A stretch of DNA of 64,000 nt from Aliihoeflea sp023389195 (lineage in GTDB: Bacteria > Pseudomonadota > Alphaproteobacteria > Rhizobiales > Rhizobiaceae): contig JAEWET010000010.1 of the NCBI GenBank assembly GCA_023389195.1, forward strand, positions 1 through 64,000. The letters are read 5' to 3'. Below the pieces are notes generated by a model, which saw nothing but the letters and a program-made list of their open reading frames with translations, made no database searches and had not been told where the DNA came from. Positions within the stretch are counted from its first letter, which is position 1. Each line of letters starts with the position of its first letter. This document shows, piece by piece, positions 48,151 through 57,155 of this stretch. The translations under genes and the position numbers were made by a program.

Positions 48151-48331
48151 GACCGCTTCCCCCCGGAACGTCGCTTCGGCTTGCCGCTTCGGCCGGCGGT
48201 GGTCACCGACGGACGAAAGTCTAACCCGGGATTGACGCAGCGGCAAAAAAGTTGGCCCAAGAAAATCTCGTCCTGCCGCAAGGCAAAGCGCATGGCTTGC
48301 GCTATAGCCGGCCAAGACCGGAGCTTGTCCC

Positions 48332-49537
48332 TTGACCGACACCACCATCCAGCCCGCCCGACTTCCCGCCGAGACGACGGCCTTCACCGTCATCTTCGCG
48401 GTGTCGTTCTGCCATATGCTGAACGACGTGATGCAGTCGCTGCTGGCCGCGCTCTATCCGATGCTGAAGGAGGATTACGGCCTCGCCTTCTGGCAGATCG
48501 GGCTTCTGACGATGGCGTTCCAGGTCACCGCGTCGCTGCTCCAGCCGGTCGTCGGCCTCTACACGGACAAGAACCCGAAGCCCTATTCGCTGTCCTTCGG
48601 CATGGCGTCGACCTTCTGCGGCCTGCTGCTCCTCGCCTTCGCGCATTCCTACGGCTTCCTGCTGCTCGGCGCCTCGCTGATCGGCATCGGCTCGGCGATC
48701 TTCCACCCCGAGGCCTCGCGCGTGGCGCGCATGGCGTCGGGCGGGCGCTACGGGCTGGCACAGTCGCTGTTCCAGGTCGGCGGCAATTTCGGCACCGCCA
48801 TCGGTCCGCTTCTGGCCGCCTTCATCGTCGTGCCGCGCGGGCAGGAAAGCGTCGCCTGGTTCTGCGCCGCAGCGCTCGCCGGCATGATCATCCTCTACCA
48901 GATCGGCAACTGGTATCAGCGCTATACGGCGGCGCGAAAGGCCCGGCCCGCCGCGGCCGCCATCGCCCTGCCGCGCAACAAGGTGGTCATCGCGCTCGTC
49001 GTTCTGGCGCTGCTGGTGTTCACCAAGAACATCTACATGGCGTCCTTCACCAGCTACTACACCTTCTACGCCATCGAGCGGTTCGGCGTGACGGTGCAGC
49101 AGTCGCAGATGATGCTGTTCCTGTTCCTCGGCGCCGTCGCGCTCGGCACGGTCCTCGGCGGCCCGTTCGGCGACCGCTACGGCTCCAAGACGGTGATCTG
49201 GCTGTCGATCCTCGGCATCCTGCCCTTCACCGTGGCGCTGCCCTATGTCGGCTTCGAGGCGACGCTCGTGCTGACCTTCATCATCGGCGTGATGATCGCC
49301 TCGGCCTTCCCGGCCATCGTCGTCTTCGCGCAGGAGCTCGTGCCCGGCCGCGTCGGCATGATCGCCGGCATCTTCTTCGGCTTCGCCTTCGGCATGGGCG
49401 GCATCGCCGCGGCCGTGCTCGGCGTGGTGGCGGATGCGCGCGGCATCGAGTTCGTCTACACGATCTGCGCCTTCCTGCCGCTGCTCGGCCTGTTGACCAT
49501 CTTCCTGCCCAACATGCGCGAGTTGCACCGCTCCTGA
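48332..49537 (+). CDS. MFS efflux transporter, fosmidomycin-resistance (Fsr) type
   Basis: A 401-residue twelve-span inner-membrane pump. HMLNDVMQSLLAALYPMLKE, VGLYTDKNPKPYSL and FHPEASRVARMASGGRYGLA are Fsr hallmarks, and RYGSKTVIW is the motif A-like loop of the second half. It probably exports small antibiotics. TTG 48332 is the only suitable start; it is preceded by GGAG. The gene lies opposite a LuxR regulator. Confidence 0.9.
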   Translation: MTDTTIQPARLPAETTAFTVIFAVSFCHMLNDVMQSLLAALYPMLKEDYGLAFWQIGLLTMAFQVTASLLQPVVGLYTDKNPKPYSLSFGMASTFCGLLLLAFAHSYGFLLLGASLIGIGSAIFHPEASRVARMASGGRYGLAQSLFQVGGNFGTAIGPLLAAFIVVPRGQESVAWFCAAALAGMIILYQIGNWYQRYTAARKARPAAAAIALPRNKVVIALVVLALLVFTKNIYMASFTSYYTFYAIERFGVTVQQSQMMLFLFLGAVALGTVLGGPFGDRYGSKTVIWLSILGILPFTVALPYVGFEATLVLTFIIGVMIASAFPAIVVFAQELVPGRVGMIAGIFFGFAFGMGGIAAAVLGVVADARGIEFVYTICAFLPLLGLLTIFLPNMRELHRS

Positions 49538-49685
49538 TCTTGCGCTATGGAGCCGCCACCCGCGTAGACACCCTTGGAGGCAACGCGGGCGATTGCCGTT
49601 GGGATTTTGGTTCCGGCGGCATTCGACGTTTGCGGCATGAGGCCTGACGCCGTCGCAAACGCTCCACAACCTGAAAGGAACTGCC

Positions 49686-50378
49686 ATGAGCCACGAGAGC
49701 TACACGCTCGAGGCCGAAGCGCGCGAGACGGTCGGTAAGGGGTCCGCCCGAGCATTGCGCCGCGAAGGTCGCGTCCCCGCCGTCATCTACGGCGACAAGA
49801 AGGAACCCGTTTCGATTTCGCTCCCCTACAAGGAGCTGTTCATGAAGATCCACGGCGGTGGCTTCAAGACGACCGTTGCGACCATCAAGGTCGGCGGGAA
49901 GTCGTACCAGGTCCTGCCCAAAGATTACCAGCTCGACCCCGTCAGGGACTTTCCCGTCCACGTCGACTTCCTGCGCGTGTCGAAGAAGACCGTCGTCACC
50001 GTCGAGGTTCCGGTTCACTTCCTCAACGAAGAGAAGTCGCCCGGCATCAAGCGCGGCGGCGTGCTCAACATCGTCCGCCACACGGTCGAGGTTCACTGCC
50101 CGGCCGACTCGATCCCCGACGCGCTGGAATTCGACCTCACCGGTCTCGACATCGGCGATTCGATCCACATCTCGGCCATCGAGCTGCCGAAGGGCGTCGA
50201 GCCGACCATCACCGACCGCGACTTCACCGTTGCCACCATCGCCGCCCCGGCCGTCCTGACGGCTGAGGAAGAGGCCGGCACGACCGAGGAAGCCGACGCC
50301 GAGGCCGTCGAGGTCGAAGGCGAGGAAGAAGCCGCCGAAGGCGACGAGACCGAAGCCAAGGAAGAAAAGGGCGAGTAA
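49686..50378 (+). CDS. rplY: 50S ribosomal protein L25/general stress protein Ctc
   Basis: A 230-residue 5S-rRNA-binding protein of the long CTC type: an N-terminal L25 beta-barrel (EARETVGKGSARALRREGRV, PAVIYGDKKEP), then the TL5-type C-terminal domain, then a highly acidic Glu/Ala tail. ATG 49686 has AAGGAA six bases upstream. An 8-bp stem (CGTTTGCG/CGCAAACG) lies in its leader at about 49627-49661. The gene begins the rplY-pth-ychF cluster, common in alphaproteobacteria. Confidence 0.96.
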   Translation: MSHESYTLEAEARETVGKGSARALRREGRVPAVIYGDKKEPVSISLPYKELFMKIHGGGFKTTVATIKVGGKSYQVLPKDYQLDPVRDFPVHVDFLRVSKKTVVTVEVPVHFLNEEKSPGIKRGGVLNIVRHTVEVHCPADSIPDALEFDLTGLDIGDSIHISAIELPKGVEPTITDRDFTVATIAAPAVLTAEEEAGTTEEADAEAVEVEGEEEAAEGDETEAKEEKGE

Positions 50379-50399
50379 TCGCTCTATCGTCAGCGTCGA

Positions 50400-50543
50400 A
50401 CCCCCACCCTTTATCCCTCCCCACAAGGGGGAGGGAGGCCATGAGCGCCGCGATCCGATGGTCGGTGGTGCGACGGGCTTCAAGGGAGGTTCGACGCCGG
50501 CGACCTCCCTCCCCCTTGTGGGGAGAGATAAAGGGTGGGGGTC
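50400..50543. repeat. Long palindromic intergenic element, type 1, copy D
   Basis: Arms 50400-50438 and 50514-50543 region with one mismatch (GAGAGAT against GAGGGAT), followed by CCCTTCGAAAAAG as in the other copies. It is between rplY and pth, which run the same way, so the hairpin lies within a possible read-through transcript. Confidence 0.88.
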
Positions 50544-50603
50544 TTCCCTTCGAAAAAGACCCCCGTCCTTCCCAACTGCCCTTTTCGGGAGACACCAACG
50601 CCC

Positions 50604-51302
50604 ATGCGCATCATTGCAGGCCTCGGCAATCCCGGATCGAAATACGAGAACCACCGGCACAATGTCGGCTTCATGGCGGTGGACGCGATTGCCAACCGTC
50701 ATGGATTTTCGCCCTGGTCGAAGAAATTCCAGGCGCTGATTTCGAGCGGCACGATCGGCACCGAAAAGGTGCTCCTGATCAAGCCGCAGACCTTCATGAA
50801 TCTCTCAGGCCAGTCGGTCGGCGAAGCGATGCGCTTCCACAAGGCCGAAATCGGCGACCTGATCGTGCTTTATGACGAGCTCGACCTCGAGCCCGGCAAG
50901 GTGCGCATCAAGACCGGCGGCGGCCATGGCGGCCATAACGGCATCAAGTCGATCGACGCCCATTGCGGCAAGGACTACCGCCGCGTGCGTATCGGCATCG
51001 GCCATCCGGGCATCAAGGAAATGGTCACCCACCATGTCCTCGGCGATTTCGCCAAGGCCGACCGCGACTGGCTCGACCCGCTGCTCGACACCTTCGCCGA
51101 CCACGCCGAACTGCTCGCCAAGGGCGACGATGCCGGCTTCATGAACAAGGCGGCGCTGGCCGTCCAGGGCACGAAGACCGCGCCCAAGCCCGCCCCGAAA
51201 GCGCAAAGCCACATCCGCCAGGCGCGTCCCGCCCCGCAGGTCAAGCTGCCGGAGACGGGGCCGATGGCGGCGATGCTGAAGAAGCTGTTGGGCCGGGACT
51301 GA
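50604..51302 (+). CDS. pth: Peptidyl-tRNA hydrolase
   Basis: A 232-residue cytosolic enzyme that releases peptides from peptidyl-tRNA. GLGNPGSKYENHRHNVGFMA contains the catalytic His, KPQTFMNLSGQSV and YDELDLEPGKVRIK follow, and GGGHGGHNGIKSI is the core motif. A Lys/Pro/Ala-rich tail of about 40 residues follows the catalytic domain. ATG 50604 is the natural start. The longer frame overlaps the palindromic repeat and is rejected. Confidence 0.96.
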   Translation: MRIIAGLGNPGSKYENHRHNVGFMAVDAIANRHGFSPWSKKFQALISSGTIGTEKVLLIKPQTFMNLSGQSVGEAMRFHKAEIGDLIVLYDELDLEPGKVRIKTGGGHGGHNGIKSIDAHCGKDYRRVRIGIGHPGIKEMVTHHVLGDFAKADRDWLDPLLDTFADHAELLAKGDDAGFMNKAALAVQGTKTAPKPAPKAQSHIRQARPAPQVKLPETGPMAAMLKKLLGRD

Positions 51303-51332
51303 AGCCCTTCCGGTCGGCTCAGCACACCGTCG

Positions 51333-51486
51333 CACCCCCCTCTGCCCTGCCGGGCATCTCCCCCTCACGGGGGGAGATCAGTCGCGTTATCGCCCTGCTA
51401 AGACGGCAAATGTTTTGGCACGGAAAAAAGACGTGCGTGATCTCCCCCCTTGAGGGGGAGATGCCCGGCAGGGCAGAGGGGGGGTG
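51333..51486. repeat. Long palindromic intergenic element, type 4
   Basis: Arms of about 48 bases (51333-51380 and 51438-51486) pair with few mismatches: outer CACCCCCCTCTGCCCTGCCG, inner ATCTCCCCC, and a small internal hairpin. The centre is AT-rich. It is a different family from types 1-3. It lies between pth and exoD. Confidence 0.85.
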
Positions 51487-51577
51487 TGCCGGAGCACGAC
51501 TTCTTCACTCAATCACCCCTTCCCTTTTCCCCCCACCGACACGATATCCGACGACCACTCATCACGAGACCACCCCC

Positions 51578-52165
51578 ATGCCCGAAAACAACGACCTCGA
51601 CTCGATGGAAGCCGTCCTCGACACCATCGCCGATGCCGGCGATGGCCGGCGCGTTTCGGTCGAGGACATCGTCAATGAGATCGGCGACGACGCGTTCGGG
51701 CCGCTTATGCTGATCCCCGCTCTCGTCGCGGTGACGCCGGCGAGCGGCATTCCCGGCCTGACGGCGACGGCCGGGCTGATCATTGCGCTCGTCTCGTTCC
51801 AGATGGTGATCGGCCGCAAGGCGCTCTGGCTGCCGGGCTTCATCCTGAACCGCACCATGTCGCGCTCGAAGCTCGACACCGCGCGCGACTGGCTGGCGAA
51901 GCCTGCGCGGATCATCGACAGGTTGACCGGCAAGCGCCTCTCTTTCCTCGTCAAGCCGCCCTTTTCGGTCGTTCCGGCCCTGATCTGCCTTTGCGCCGGG
52001 CTCGTCATGCCCTTCCTCGAGGTCATTCCCTTTTCCGGTTCGGTCATGGCGGGGGCCGTGTCGCTCTTCGCGCTCTCCTTCGTCACCGAGGACGGCATCC
52101 TGTCGGTCCTGGGCACCGCACTCGTCGCCACCGCCGGCTATCTGGCCTGGACCGCCATCGTCTGA
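51578..52165 (+). CDS. ExoD family membrane protein
   Basis: A 195-residue inner-membrane protein of the exopolysaccharide-synthesis ExoD family. A short acidic N-terminus is followed by FGPLMLIPALVAVTPASGIP and about four hydrophobic spans with RSKLDTARDWLAKPARIIDR between. In Sinorhizobium exoD affects exopolysaccharide and alkaline tolerance; the mechanism is unknown. ATG 51578 is chosen. Confidence 0.88.
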   Translation: MPENNDLDSMEAVLDTIADAGDGRRVSVEDIVNEIGDDAFGPLMLIPALVAVTPASGIPGLTATAGLIIALVSFQMVIGRKALWLPGFILNRTMSRSKLDTARDWLAKPARIIDRLTGKRLSFLVKPPFSVVPALICLCAGLVMPFLEVIPFSGSVMAGAVSLFALSFVTEDGILSVLGTALVATAGYLAWTAIV

Positions 52166-52236
52166 CCCTTGACCTTCGCGCGCCCATTCCCCATAGCCCC
52201 CACAAAGAAAATTTCTGCCACAGGACAGGCAATTCC

Positions 52237-53340
52237 ATGGGTTTCAAATGCGGCATCGTCGGGCTTCCCAATGTGGGCAAGTCGACGCTCTTCAACGCAC
52301 TGACCAAGACGGCCGCCGCACAGGCCGCCAACTATCCCTTCTGCACCATCGAGCCGAACACCGGCGAGGTCGCGGTTCCCGATCCGCGCCTGAAGGCCAT
52401 CGCCGGCATCGCGAAGTCGAAGGAGATCATCCCGACCCGCATCTCCTTCGTCGACATCGCCGGCCTCGTGCGCGGCGCCTCGAAGGGCGAAGGGCTCGGC
52501 AACCAGTTCCTCGCCAACATCCGCGAGGTCGACGCGATCGTCCATGTGCTACGCTGCTTCGAGGATGACGACATCACCCATGTCGAGGGCAAGATCGACC
52601 CGGTCGCCGACGCCGAGACGGTCGAGACCGAGCTGATGCTCTCCGACCTCGAAAGCCTCGAGCGCCGCGCGCTGCAGTTCCGCAAGCGAGCCGCCTCGAA
52701 GGACAAGGAAGCGATGACCGTCCTGCCGATGATGGAAGCGGCGCTGACGCTGCTGCAGGACGGCAAGCCGGTGCGCATGCTGCTGAAGGGCATCGCCGCG
52801 GAGGATCTGCGCATCCTCCAGGGCCTCAACCTCCTGACCTCGCATCCCGTGCTCTACGTCTGCAACGTCGCCGAAGGCGATGCCGCCTCCGGCAACGAAC
52901 ACACGGCCGCCGTCGCCAAGATGGCCGAGGCGCAGGGCGCGAGCGTCGTCGTCATCTCGGCCGAAATCGAGGCGCAGGTCGCGCAATTGTCCGACGAGGA
53001 AGCCGCCGAATTCCTCGGCGATCTCGGCCTCGACGAGCCGGGGCTCGATAAGCTCATCCGCGCCGGCTACGAGCTTCTCGACCTCATCACCTATTTCACC
53101 GCCGGCCCGAAGGAAACGCGGGCCTGGACCGTCGCCAAGGGCTCCAAGGCCCCGCAGGCGGCCGGCGTCATCCATACCGATTTCGAACGGGGCTTCATCC
53201 GCGCCCAGACCATCGCCTATAACGACTACGTGTCGCTCGGCGGCGAGACGGCGGCGAAGGATGCCGGCAAGGCGCGCGACGAAGGCAAGGAATATGTGGT
53301 GCAGGACGGCGACGTGCTGCTCTTCAAGTTCAACACTTAG
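52237..53340 (+). CDS. ychF: Ribosome-binding ATPase YchF (Obg family)
   Basis: A 367-residue P-loop protein. GLPNVGKSTLFNAL is G1, DIAGLVRGASKGEG is G3, and the G4 position reads NVAE rather than NKxD, the change that gives YchF/OLA1 ATP preference. A coiled coil and a C-terminal TGS domain (LDLITYFTAGPKETRAW onward) follow. It binds ribosomes and responds to oxidative stress. ATG 52237 fits the family start MGFKCGIVGLPN. Confidence 0.96.
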   Translation: MGFKCGIVGLPNVGKSTLFNALTKTAAAQAANYPFCTIEPNTGEVAVPDPRLKAIAGIAKSKEIIPTRISFVDIAGLVRGASKGEGLGNQFLANIREVDAIVHVLRCFEDDDITHVEGKIDPVADAETVETELMLSDLESLERRALQFRKRAASKDKEAMTVLPMMEAALTLLQDGKPVRMLLKGIAAEDLRILQGLNLLTSHPVLYVCNVAEGDAASGNEHTAAVAKMAEAQGASVVVISAEIEAQVAQLSDEEAAEFLGDLGLDEPGLDKLIRAGYELLDLITYFTAGPKETRAWTVAKGSKAPQAAGVIHTDFERGFIRAQTIAYNDYVSLGGETAAKDAGKARDEGKEYVVQDGDVLLFKFNT

Positions 53341-53407
53341 GTTTTTACTTCACGTAGCCGCGCGACAATTCCAGAGTAAATTCTCACATCAGCGCCGCGA
53401 GATCGCA

Positions 53408-53806
53408 ATGATTGGCCACTCATACGAGATCATAGGGCGTGTGTTATCTTTGCTCCTAAGCCATGGCCTCCGTCGGCAGAACGTGGCAGCCGCAGATGGC
53501 TTGGGAAGCGAGAAATCTCCGTCAATCAACGAAGTTTCGCACTTTATGGACGTGATGATTTGGCTAACGAATGAGGGGCTAATCACACATTCCAGGCCTA
53601 CAATGGACGGTACCTATCAGTTAGTGCAGCTAACTTCGCGCGGCATCGCGATGGCCGAATTGAAAACGTTTGACAAGGTACACGGCCTGTCAATCAGGGA
53701 AACCGTCGAGCAACAGCCTGAAGCAGGCTTATCCAGCCCAACGTTCGGCAGGATCGGGTCATTTGTCGGTGGCCTCTTGGGTGGCCTCACGAAAGCAATT
53801 TCGTAG
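53408..53806 (+). CDS. AT-rich orphan protein, possible winged helix
   Basis: A 132-residue protein of unknown function. The middle (SINEVSHFMDVMIWLTNEGL, then LVQLTSRGIAMAE) has the pattern of a winged helix like those of small phage or island proteins. The C-terminus ends FVGGLLGGLTKAIS. Codons are AT-richer than those of ychF and corA on either side, which suggests an acquired gene. ATG 53408 is the first suitable start. Confidence 0.65.
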   Translation: MIGHSYEIIGRVLSLLLSHGLRRQNVAAADGLGSEKSPSINEVSHFMDVMIWLTNEGLITHSRPTMDGTYQLVQLTSRGIAMAELKTFDKVHGLSIRETVEQQPEAGLSSPTFGRIGSFVGGLLGGLTKAIS

Positions 53807-53826
53807 TTGAGCGCGGAAGAGCAAAG

Positions 53827-54792
53827 ATGATCCAGGCCTACGCGCTTCAGGGCGAACTTCTCGTGCCCGTCGCCATCACCGGCGAGGGCCGCGACGCCGC
53901 CATCTGGATCGACATGGTCGCGCCGACCGACGCCGAGGAGGCGCTGGTCGAGGACTGGCTCGGCATCGACGTGCCGACGCGCGACGAGATGGACGAGATC
54001 GAGCTCTCGTCGCGGCTCTACAGCGAGGGCGACCGCCACTTCATGACGGCGGCCGTCACGGCCAACACGCATCAGGAACGGCCGGAGATCGGTTCGGTCA
54101 CTTTCATCCTCGGTGCCGGCAAGCTGGTCACGGTGCGCTACATCGAGCCCTCCACCTTCACGCGCTTTGCCGAGCGCGCTGGCCGCTCGCCGCTCGGCTG
54201 CACGAACGCGACGTCGCTCCTGCTGGCGCTGCTCGAGGCGATCGTCGGCCGCGCGGCCGACGTGATCGAGCAGGTCGGCAGCGATATCGGCAACCTGTCC
54301 GAGCGCATCTTCTACCCCGCCGCCCGCAAGGCCTCGCGCCGCGACCGCGACTTTCAGCTCATCCTGCGCAAGATCGGCCGCAAGGAGGAACTGCTCGCCA
54401 GCCTGCAGGACAGCCTCCACACGCTGCAGCGCGTCGCCGGCTATCTCGCCTACGTCACCGATGGCGAGAAGAACCACCGCCACCGCATCCGCTCGCTCTC
54501 GCGCGACGTCACCTCCCTCGCCGACTACTCCGAGCGGCTTTCGCAGAAGATTTTCTTCCTGCTCGACGCCACGCTCGGCATGATTTCGATCGAACAGAAC
54601 GCGATCATCAAGATCGTCTCGGTGCTGGCGACCGTCTTCATGCCGCCGACGCTCGTCGCCTCGATCTACGGCATGAATTTCGACTTCATGCCGGAGCTTC
54701 ACTGGACCTACGGCTACCCGCTGGCGCTCCTCGCCATGGTCGCCGCCGCCGCGCTGCCCTTCTGGTACATCAAGAAGAAGGGCTGGCTGTGA
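53827..54792 (+). CDS. CorA-family magnesium/divalent cation transporter
   Basis: A 321-residue homopentameric channel subunit. A large cytosolic N-terminal funnel is followed by a long helix and two C-terminal spans; the selectivity motif YGMNFDFMPE connects them, and the protein ends with the basic KKKGWL. It imports Mg2+ (or Co2+/Zn2+ in related members). ATG 53827 starts 20 bases after the orphan gene. Confidence 0.93.
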   Translation: MIQAYALQGELLVPVAITGEGRDAAIWIDMVAPTDAEEALVEDWLGIDVPTRDEMDEIELSSRLYSEGDRHFMTAAVTANTHQERPEIGSVTFILGAGKLVTVRYIEPSTFTRFAERAGRSPLGCTNATSLLLALLEAIVGRAADVIEQVGSDIGNLSERIFYPAARKASRRDRDFQLILRKIGRKEELLASLQDSLHTLQRVAGYLAYVTDGEKNHRHRIRSLSRDVTSLADYSERLSQKIFFLLDATLGMISIEQNAIIKIVSVLATVFMPPTLVASIYGMNFDFMPELHWTYGYPLALLAMVAAAALPFWYIKKKGWL

Positions 54793-54861
54793 ACCAGGAC
54801 CGGTTGCGCATCGCGCTTCTTGCCGCCACACTATCGTTCAAACTTGAACAGGATGACGGAC

Positions 54862-55329
54862 ATGGCTGAAAAGCGCTGGGCGTTCGAGGATTTCACCGTC
54901 GGGCGCACGATCGACCTGCCGGTCAAGCATGTCACCGCCGAGGAGATCGTCGACTTCGCCTCCCAGTTCGACGCGCAGCCCATGCACATGGACGAGGAAG
55001 CCGGCAAGGCGTCCATTCTCGGCGGGCTCGCGGCCTCGGGCTGGCACACCTGCGCGATGTTCATGCGCATGATGTGCGACGCCTTCCTGCTCGATTCGAC
55101 CTCGCAAGGCGCGCCGGGCGTCGACTATGTGCGCTGGAAGAAGCCGGTCATCGCCGGCGACACGCTCTCCGGCACCTCGACCGTCACTGCTGCCCGCGTC
55201 TCGGCCAAGCGGCCCAATCTCGGCTTCGTCACCGTCGAGCACCGCATCTTCAACCAGAAGGGCGAGACGGTCTGCGAACTCGCCAACACCGGCATGTTCC
55301 TCCTGCGCAACCCGAAAGTAGCCGCATGA
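54862..55329 (+). CDS. MaoC-family hotdog dehydratase (first)
   Basis: A 155-residue hotdog protein like (R)-enoyl-CoA hydratases. AEEIVDFASQFDAQPMHMDE carries the hydratase Asp/His region, and AASGWHTCAMFMRMMCD follows. ATG 54862 is preferred because AGGA sits eight bases before it; ATG 54853 would place that site too near. Its stop overlaps the next maoC start (ATGA), so the pair probably forms a heteromer. Confidence 0.88.
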   Translation: MAEKRWAFEDFTVGRTIDLPVKHVTAEEIVDFASQFDAQPMHMDEEAGKASILGGLAASGWHTCAMFMRMMCDAFLLDSTSQGAPGVDYVRWKKPVIAGDTLSGTSTVTAARVSAKRPNLGFVTVEHRIFNQKGETVCELANTGMFLLRNPKVAA

Positions 55330-55796
55330 CGCTCGACGACTATCTGATGATCGGCAAGCGCATCGACCTCGGCAGCCACACCTTCGGCGCCGAGGAGATC
55401 AAGGCATTCGCCGCGAAATACGACCCGCAGCGCTTCCACATGGACGAGACGGAAGCCGAGCACTCCGTCTTCGGCCGCCTCTGCGCCTCGGGCTGGCACA
55501 CCTGCGCCATGTGGATGCGCTACAATCTCGAAAAGCGCCAGGACATGGAAGGCGCCGGCTGGGGCGGCGACGGCGAAAAACCCGTCTTCGGCCCCTCCCC
55601 CGGCTTCACCAACCTGAAATGGCTGAAGCCCGTCTATGTCGACGAAACCATCACCTTCACCCGCACCGCCAAAGCCCACCGCACCGTCGCCTCCCGCCCC
55701 GGCTGGCGCGTCATGACGCTGATATGCGAGGCGTTTGATTCGGGCGGGGACAAGGTGCTGGAGTTTGAGAGTGCGGTGCTGTTGAAGGCCGATTAA
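55326..55796 (+). CDS. MaoC-family hotdog dehydratase (second)
   Basis: A 156-residue paralogue of the gene before it, with AEEIKAFAAKYDPQRFHMDE and CASGWHTCAMWMRYN. Both keep the catalytic-region His and Asp. Coupled to the first by the ATGA overlap, it is convergent with paiB and overlaps it by four bases. The acyl-CoA substrate is unknown. Confidence 0.88.
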   Translation: MTLDDYLMIGKRIDLGSHTFGAEEIKAFAAKYDPQRFHMDETEAEHSVFGRLCASGWHTCAMWMRYNLEKRQDMEGAGWGGDGEKPVFGPSPGFTNLKWLKPVYVDETITFTRTAKAHRTVASRPGWRVMTLICEAFDSGGDKVLEFESAVLLKAD

Positions 55797-56425
55797 CGAC
55801 CAGGCCCCGCCACCATCGCCGCCGCCATCCGATCCACCTCGCGCTCGCTCGCCCCAAGCCCTGCCGCCACGCCCGCGCGATCCGCCTCGGGCCTATTCTG
55901 GCTCATCTTGCGCTTGCCGAAGAGGCGGGTGATGGGCAGGCGGAGACCGACGATGCCGCGCAGTTGCGCGTCGATGAAGCGCTCCGGCGCGTCCGTGACT
56001 GCCCAGGGATCGGCGCGGGCGGCTTCGTGGCGAAGGGTCAGCCGGGTGACGATTTCGCGCAGCCGCTCCGCATCCTCGAAGAACTCGATCGGCCCATGGG
56101 CATGGACCGCGACGTAGTTCCAGGTCGGCACGACCTTGCCGTGCTCGCGCTTCGACGCATACCAGGAGGGCGTGATGTAGGCGTCCGGGCCGGAGAAGAT
56201 GGCCAGCGCCTCGCCGATGGGCGCAAGCTTCCACTGATGGTTCGCCTTGGCGACATGGCCGTAGAGCGTACCGAACTCGCCCTCGTTTTCGTCAAGGATA
56301 AGCGGCAGCGGCGTGGCGACCAAACCTTCTTCGGTCGCCGTGACGAGCGTCGACAGCCCCGCCTCGCGCATGATGGCGGCGAGTGCGGCGGGGTCGTCCT
56401 CACGGAAGGCGGGCGGTGTGTACAT
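55793..56425 (-). CDS. PaiB-family FMN-binding protein
   Basis: A 210-residue split-barrel flavin-binding protein of the PaiB (negative regulator of sporulation/protease genes in Bacillus) group. MYTPPAFREDDPAALAAIMR, YGHVAKANHQW and SWYASKREHGKVVPTWNY are family blocks. It is more likely an FMN or redox-related protein than a DNA binder, since no helix-turn-helix is seen. Confidence 0.9.
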   Translation of the reverse strand: MYTPPAFREDDPAALAAIMREAGLSTLVTATEEGLVATPLPLILDENEGEFGTLYGHVAKANHQWKLAPIGEALAIFSGPDAYITPSWYASKREHGKVVPTWNYVAVHAHGPIEFFEDAERLREIVTRLTLRHEAARADPWAVTDAPERFIDAQLRGIVGLRLPITRLFGKRKMSQNRPEADRAGVAAGLGASEREVDRMAAAMVAGPGR

Positions 56426-56493
56426 GGCCCGATCCTAGCATCGCATCCCGGCCGCGAAAGGGGTGCCGGGGCGGAGCGATTGGACCAGCAGCC

Positions 56494-57039
56494 TCAGTGC
56501 CCCTCGAACGCCACCAGCGTGCGTACCGGCACGTCGAGCGCCTCCAGCTTCTTGCGTCCGCCGAGTTCCGGCAGGTCGATGACGAAGCAGGCGGCGACGA
56601 TCTCGGCGCCCATCTGGCGCAGGAGATTCACCGCGCCCTCGGCCGTTCCGCCCGTCGCGATCAGGTCGTCGACGAGGATCACCTTCTCGCCCGGCGCGAC
56701 GGCGTCCTTGTGCATCTCCATCTCGCCGAGCCCGTATTCGAGGCTGTAGGCGACGCGCACCGTCTCGTGCGGCAGCTTGCCCTTCTTGCGGATCGGGATG
56801 AAACCCGCCGACAACTGGTGCGCCATCGCGCCGCCGAGAATGAACCCCCGCGCCTCGATGCCGGCGATCTTGTCGATCTTGGAGCCGGCATAAGGATGCA
56901 CCAGCTCGTCGATCGCCCGGCGGAACGCGCGCGCATTGCCGAGCAGCGTGGTGATGTCGCGGAACATGATGCCGGGCTTGGGATAGTCCGGAATGTTGCG
57001 GATCGCCGAGACGAGCGTGTCGTGAAGGGTGGTGTGCAT
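56494..57039 (-). CDS. apt: Adenine phosphoribosyltransferase
   Basis: A 181-residue cytosolic salvage enzyme that makes AMP from adenine and PRPP. DYPKPGIMFRDITTLLG, GIEARGFILGGAMAHQL and the PRPP loop VILVDDLIATGGTA are intact. ATG 57039 gives the standard length; the upstream continuation of the frame is not family-like. It follows the petABC operon on the same strand, beyond a strong hairpin. Confidence 0.95.
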   Translation of the reverse strand: MHTTLHDTLVSAIRNIPDYPKPGIMFRDITTLLGNARAFRRAIDELVHPYAGSKIDKIAGIEARGFILGGAMAHQLSAGFIPIRKKGKLPHETVRVAYSLEYGLGEMEMHKDAVAPGEKVILVDDLIATGGTAEGAVNLLRQMGAEIVAACFVIDLPELGGRKKLEALDVPVRTLVAFEGH

Positions 57040-57110
57040 GGCTGCCCCGGAATGGATGAGCGCTATTGGTAGAAGATGGCGGCGGCGAAGGAAAGCGGCG
57101 CGCGGCCATG

Positions 57111-57136
57111 AAAAAGGGCGCCCGGAGGCGCCCTTT
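57111..57136 (-). terminator. Rho-independent terminator after petC
   Basis: AAAGGGCGCC (57113-57122) pairs with GGCGCCCTTT (57127-57136) around CGGA. On the minus strand the stem is followed by a T-run (57115-57111). It ends the petABC transcript and separates it from apt. Confidence 0.88.
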
Positions 57137-57155
57137 GCAAATCGCGGCGGAAACG

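Noticed and set aside
47080..49647. Plus-strand 855-codon frame opposite LuxR and over the MFS gene
   Set aside because: Out-of-frame shadow; the MFS gene in the adjacent frame has clear membrane spans and motifs.
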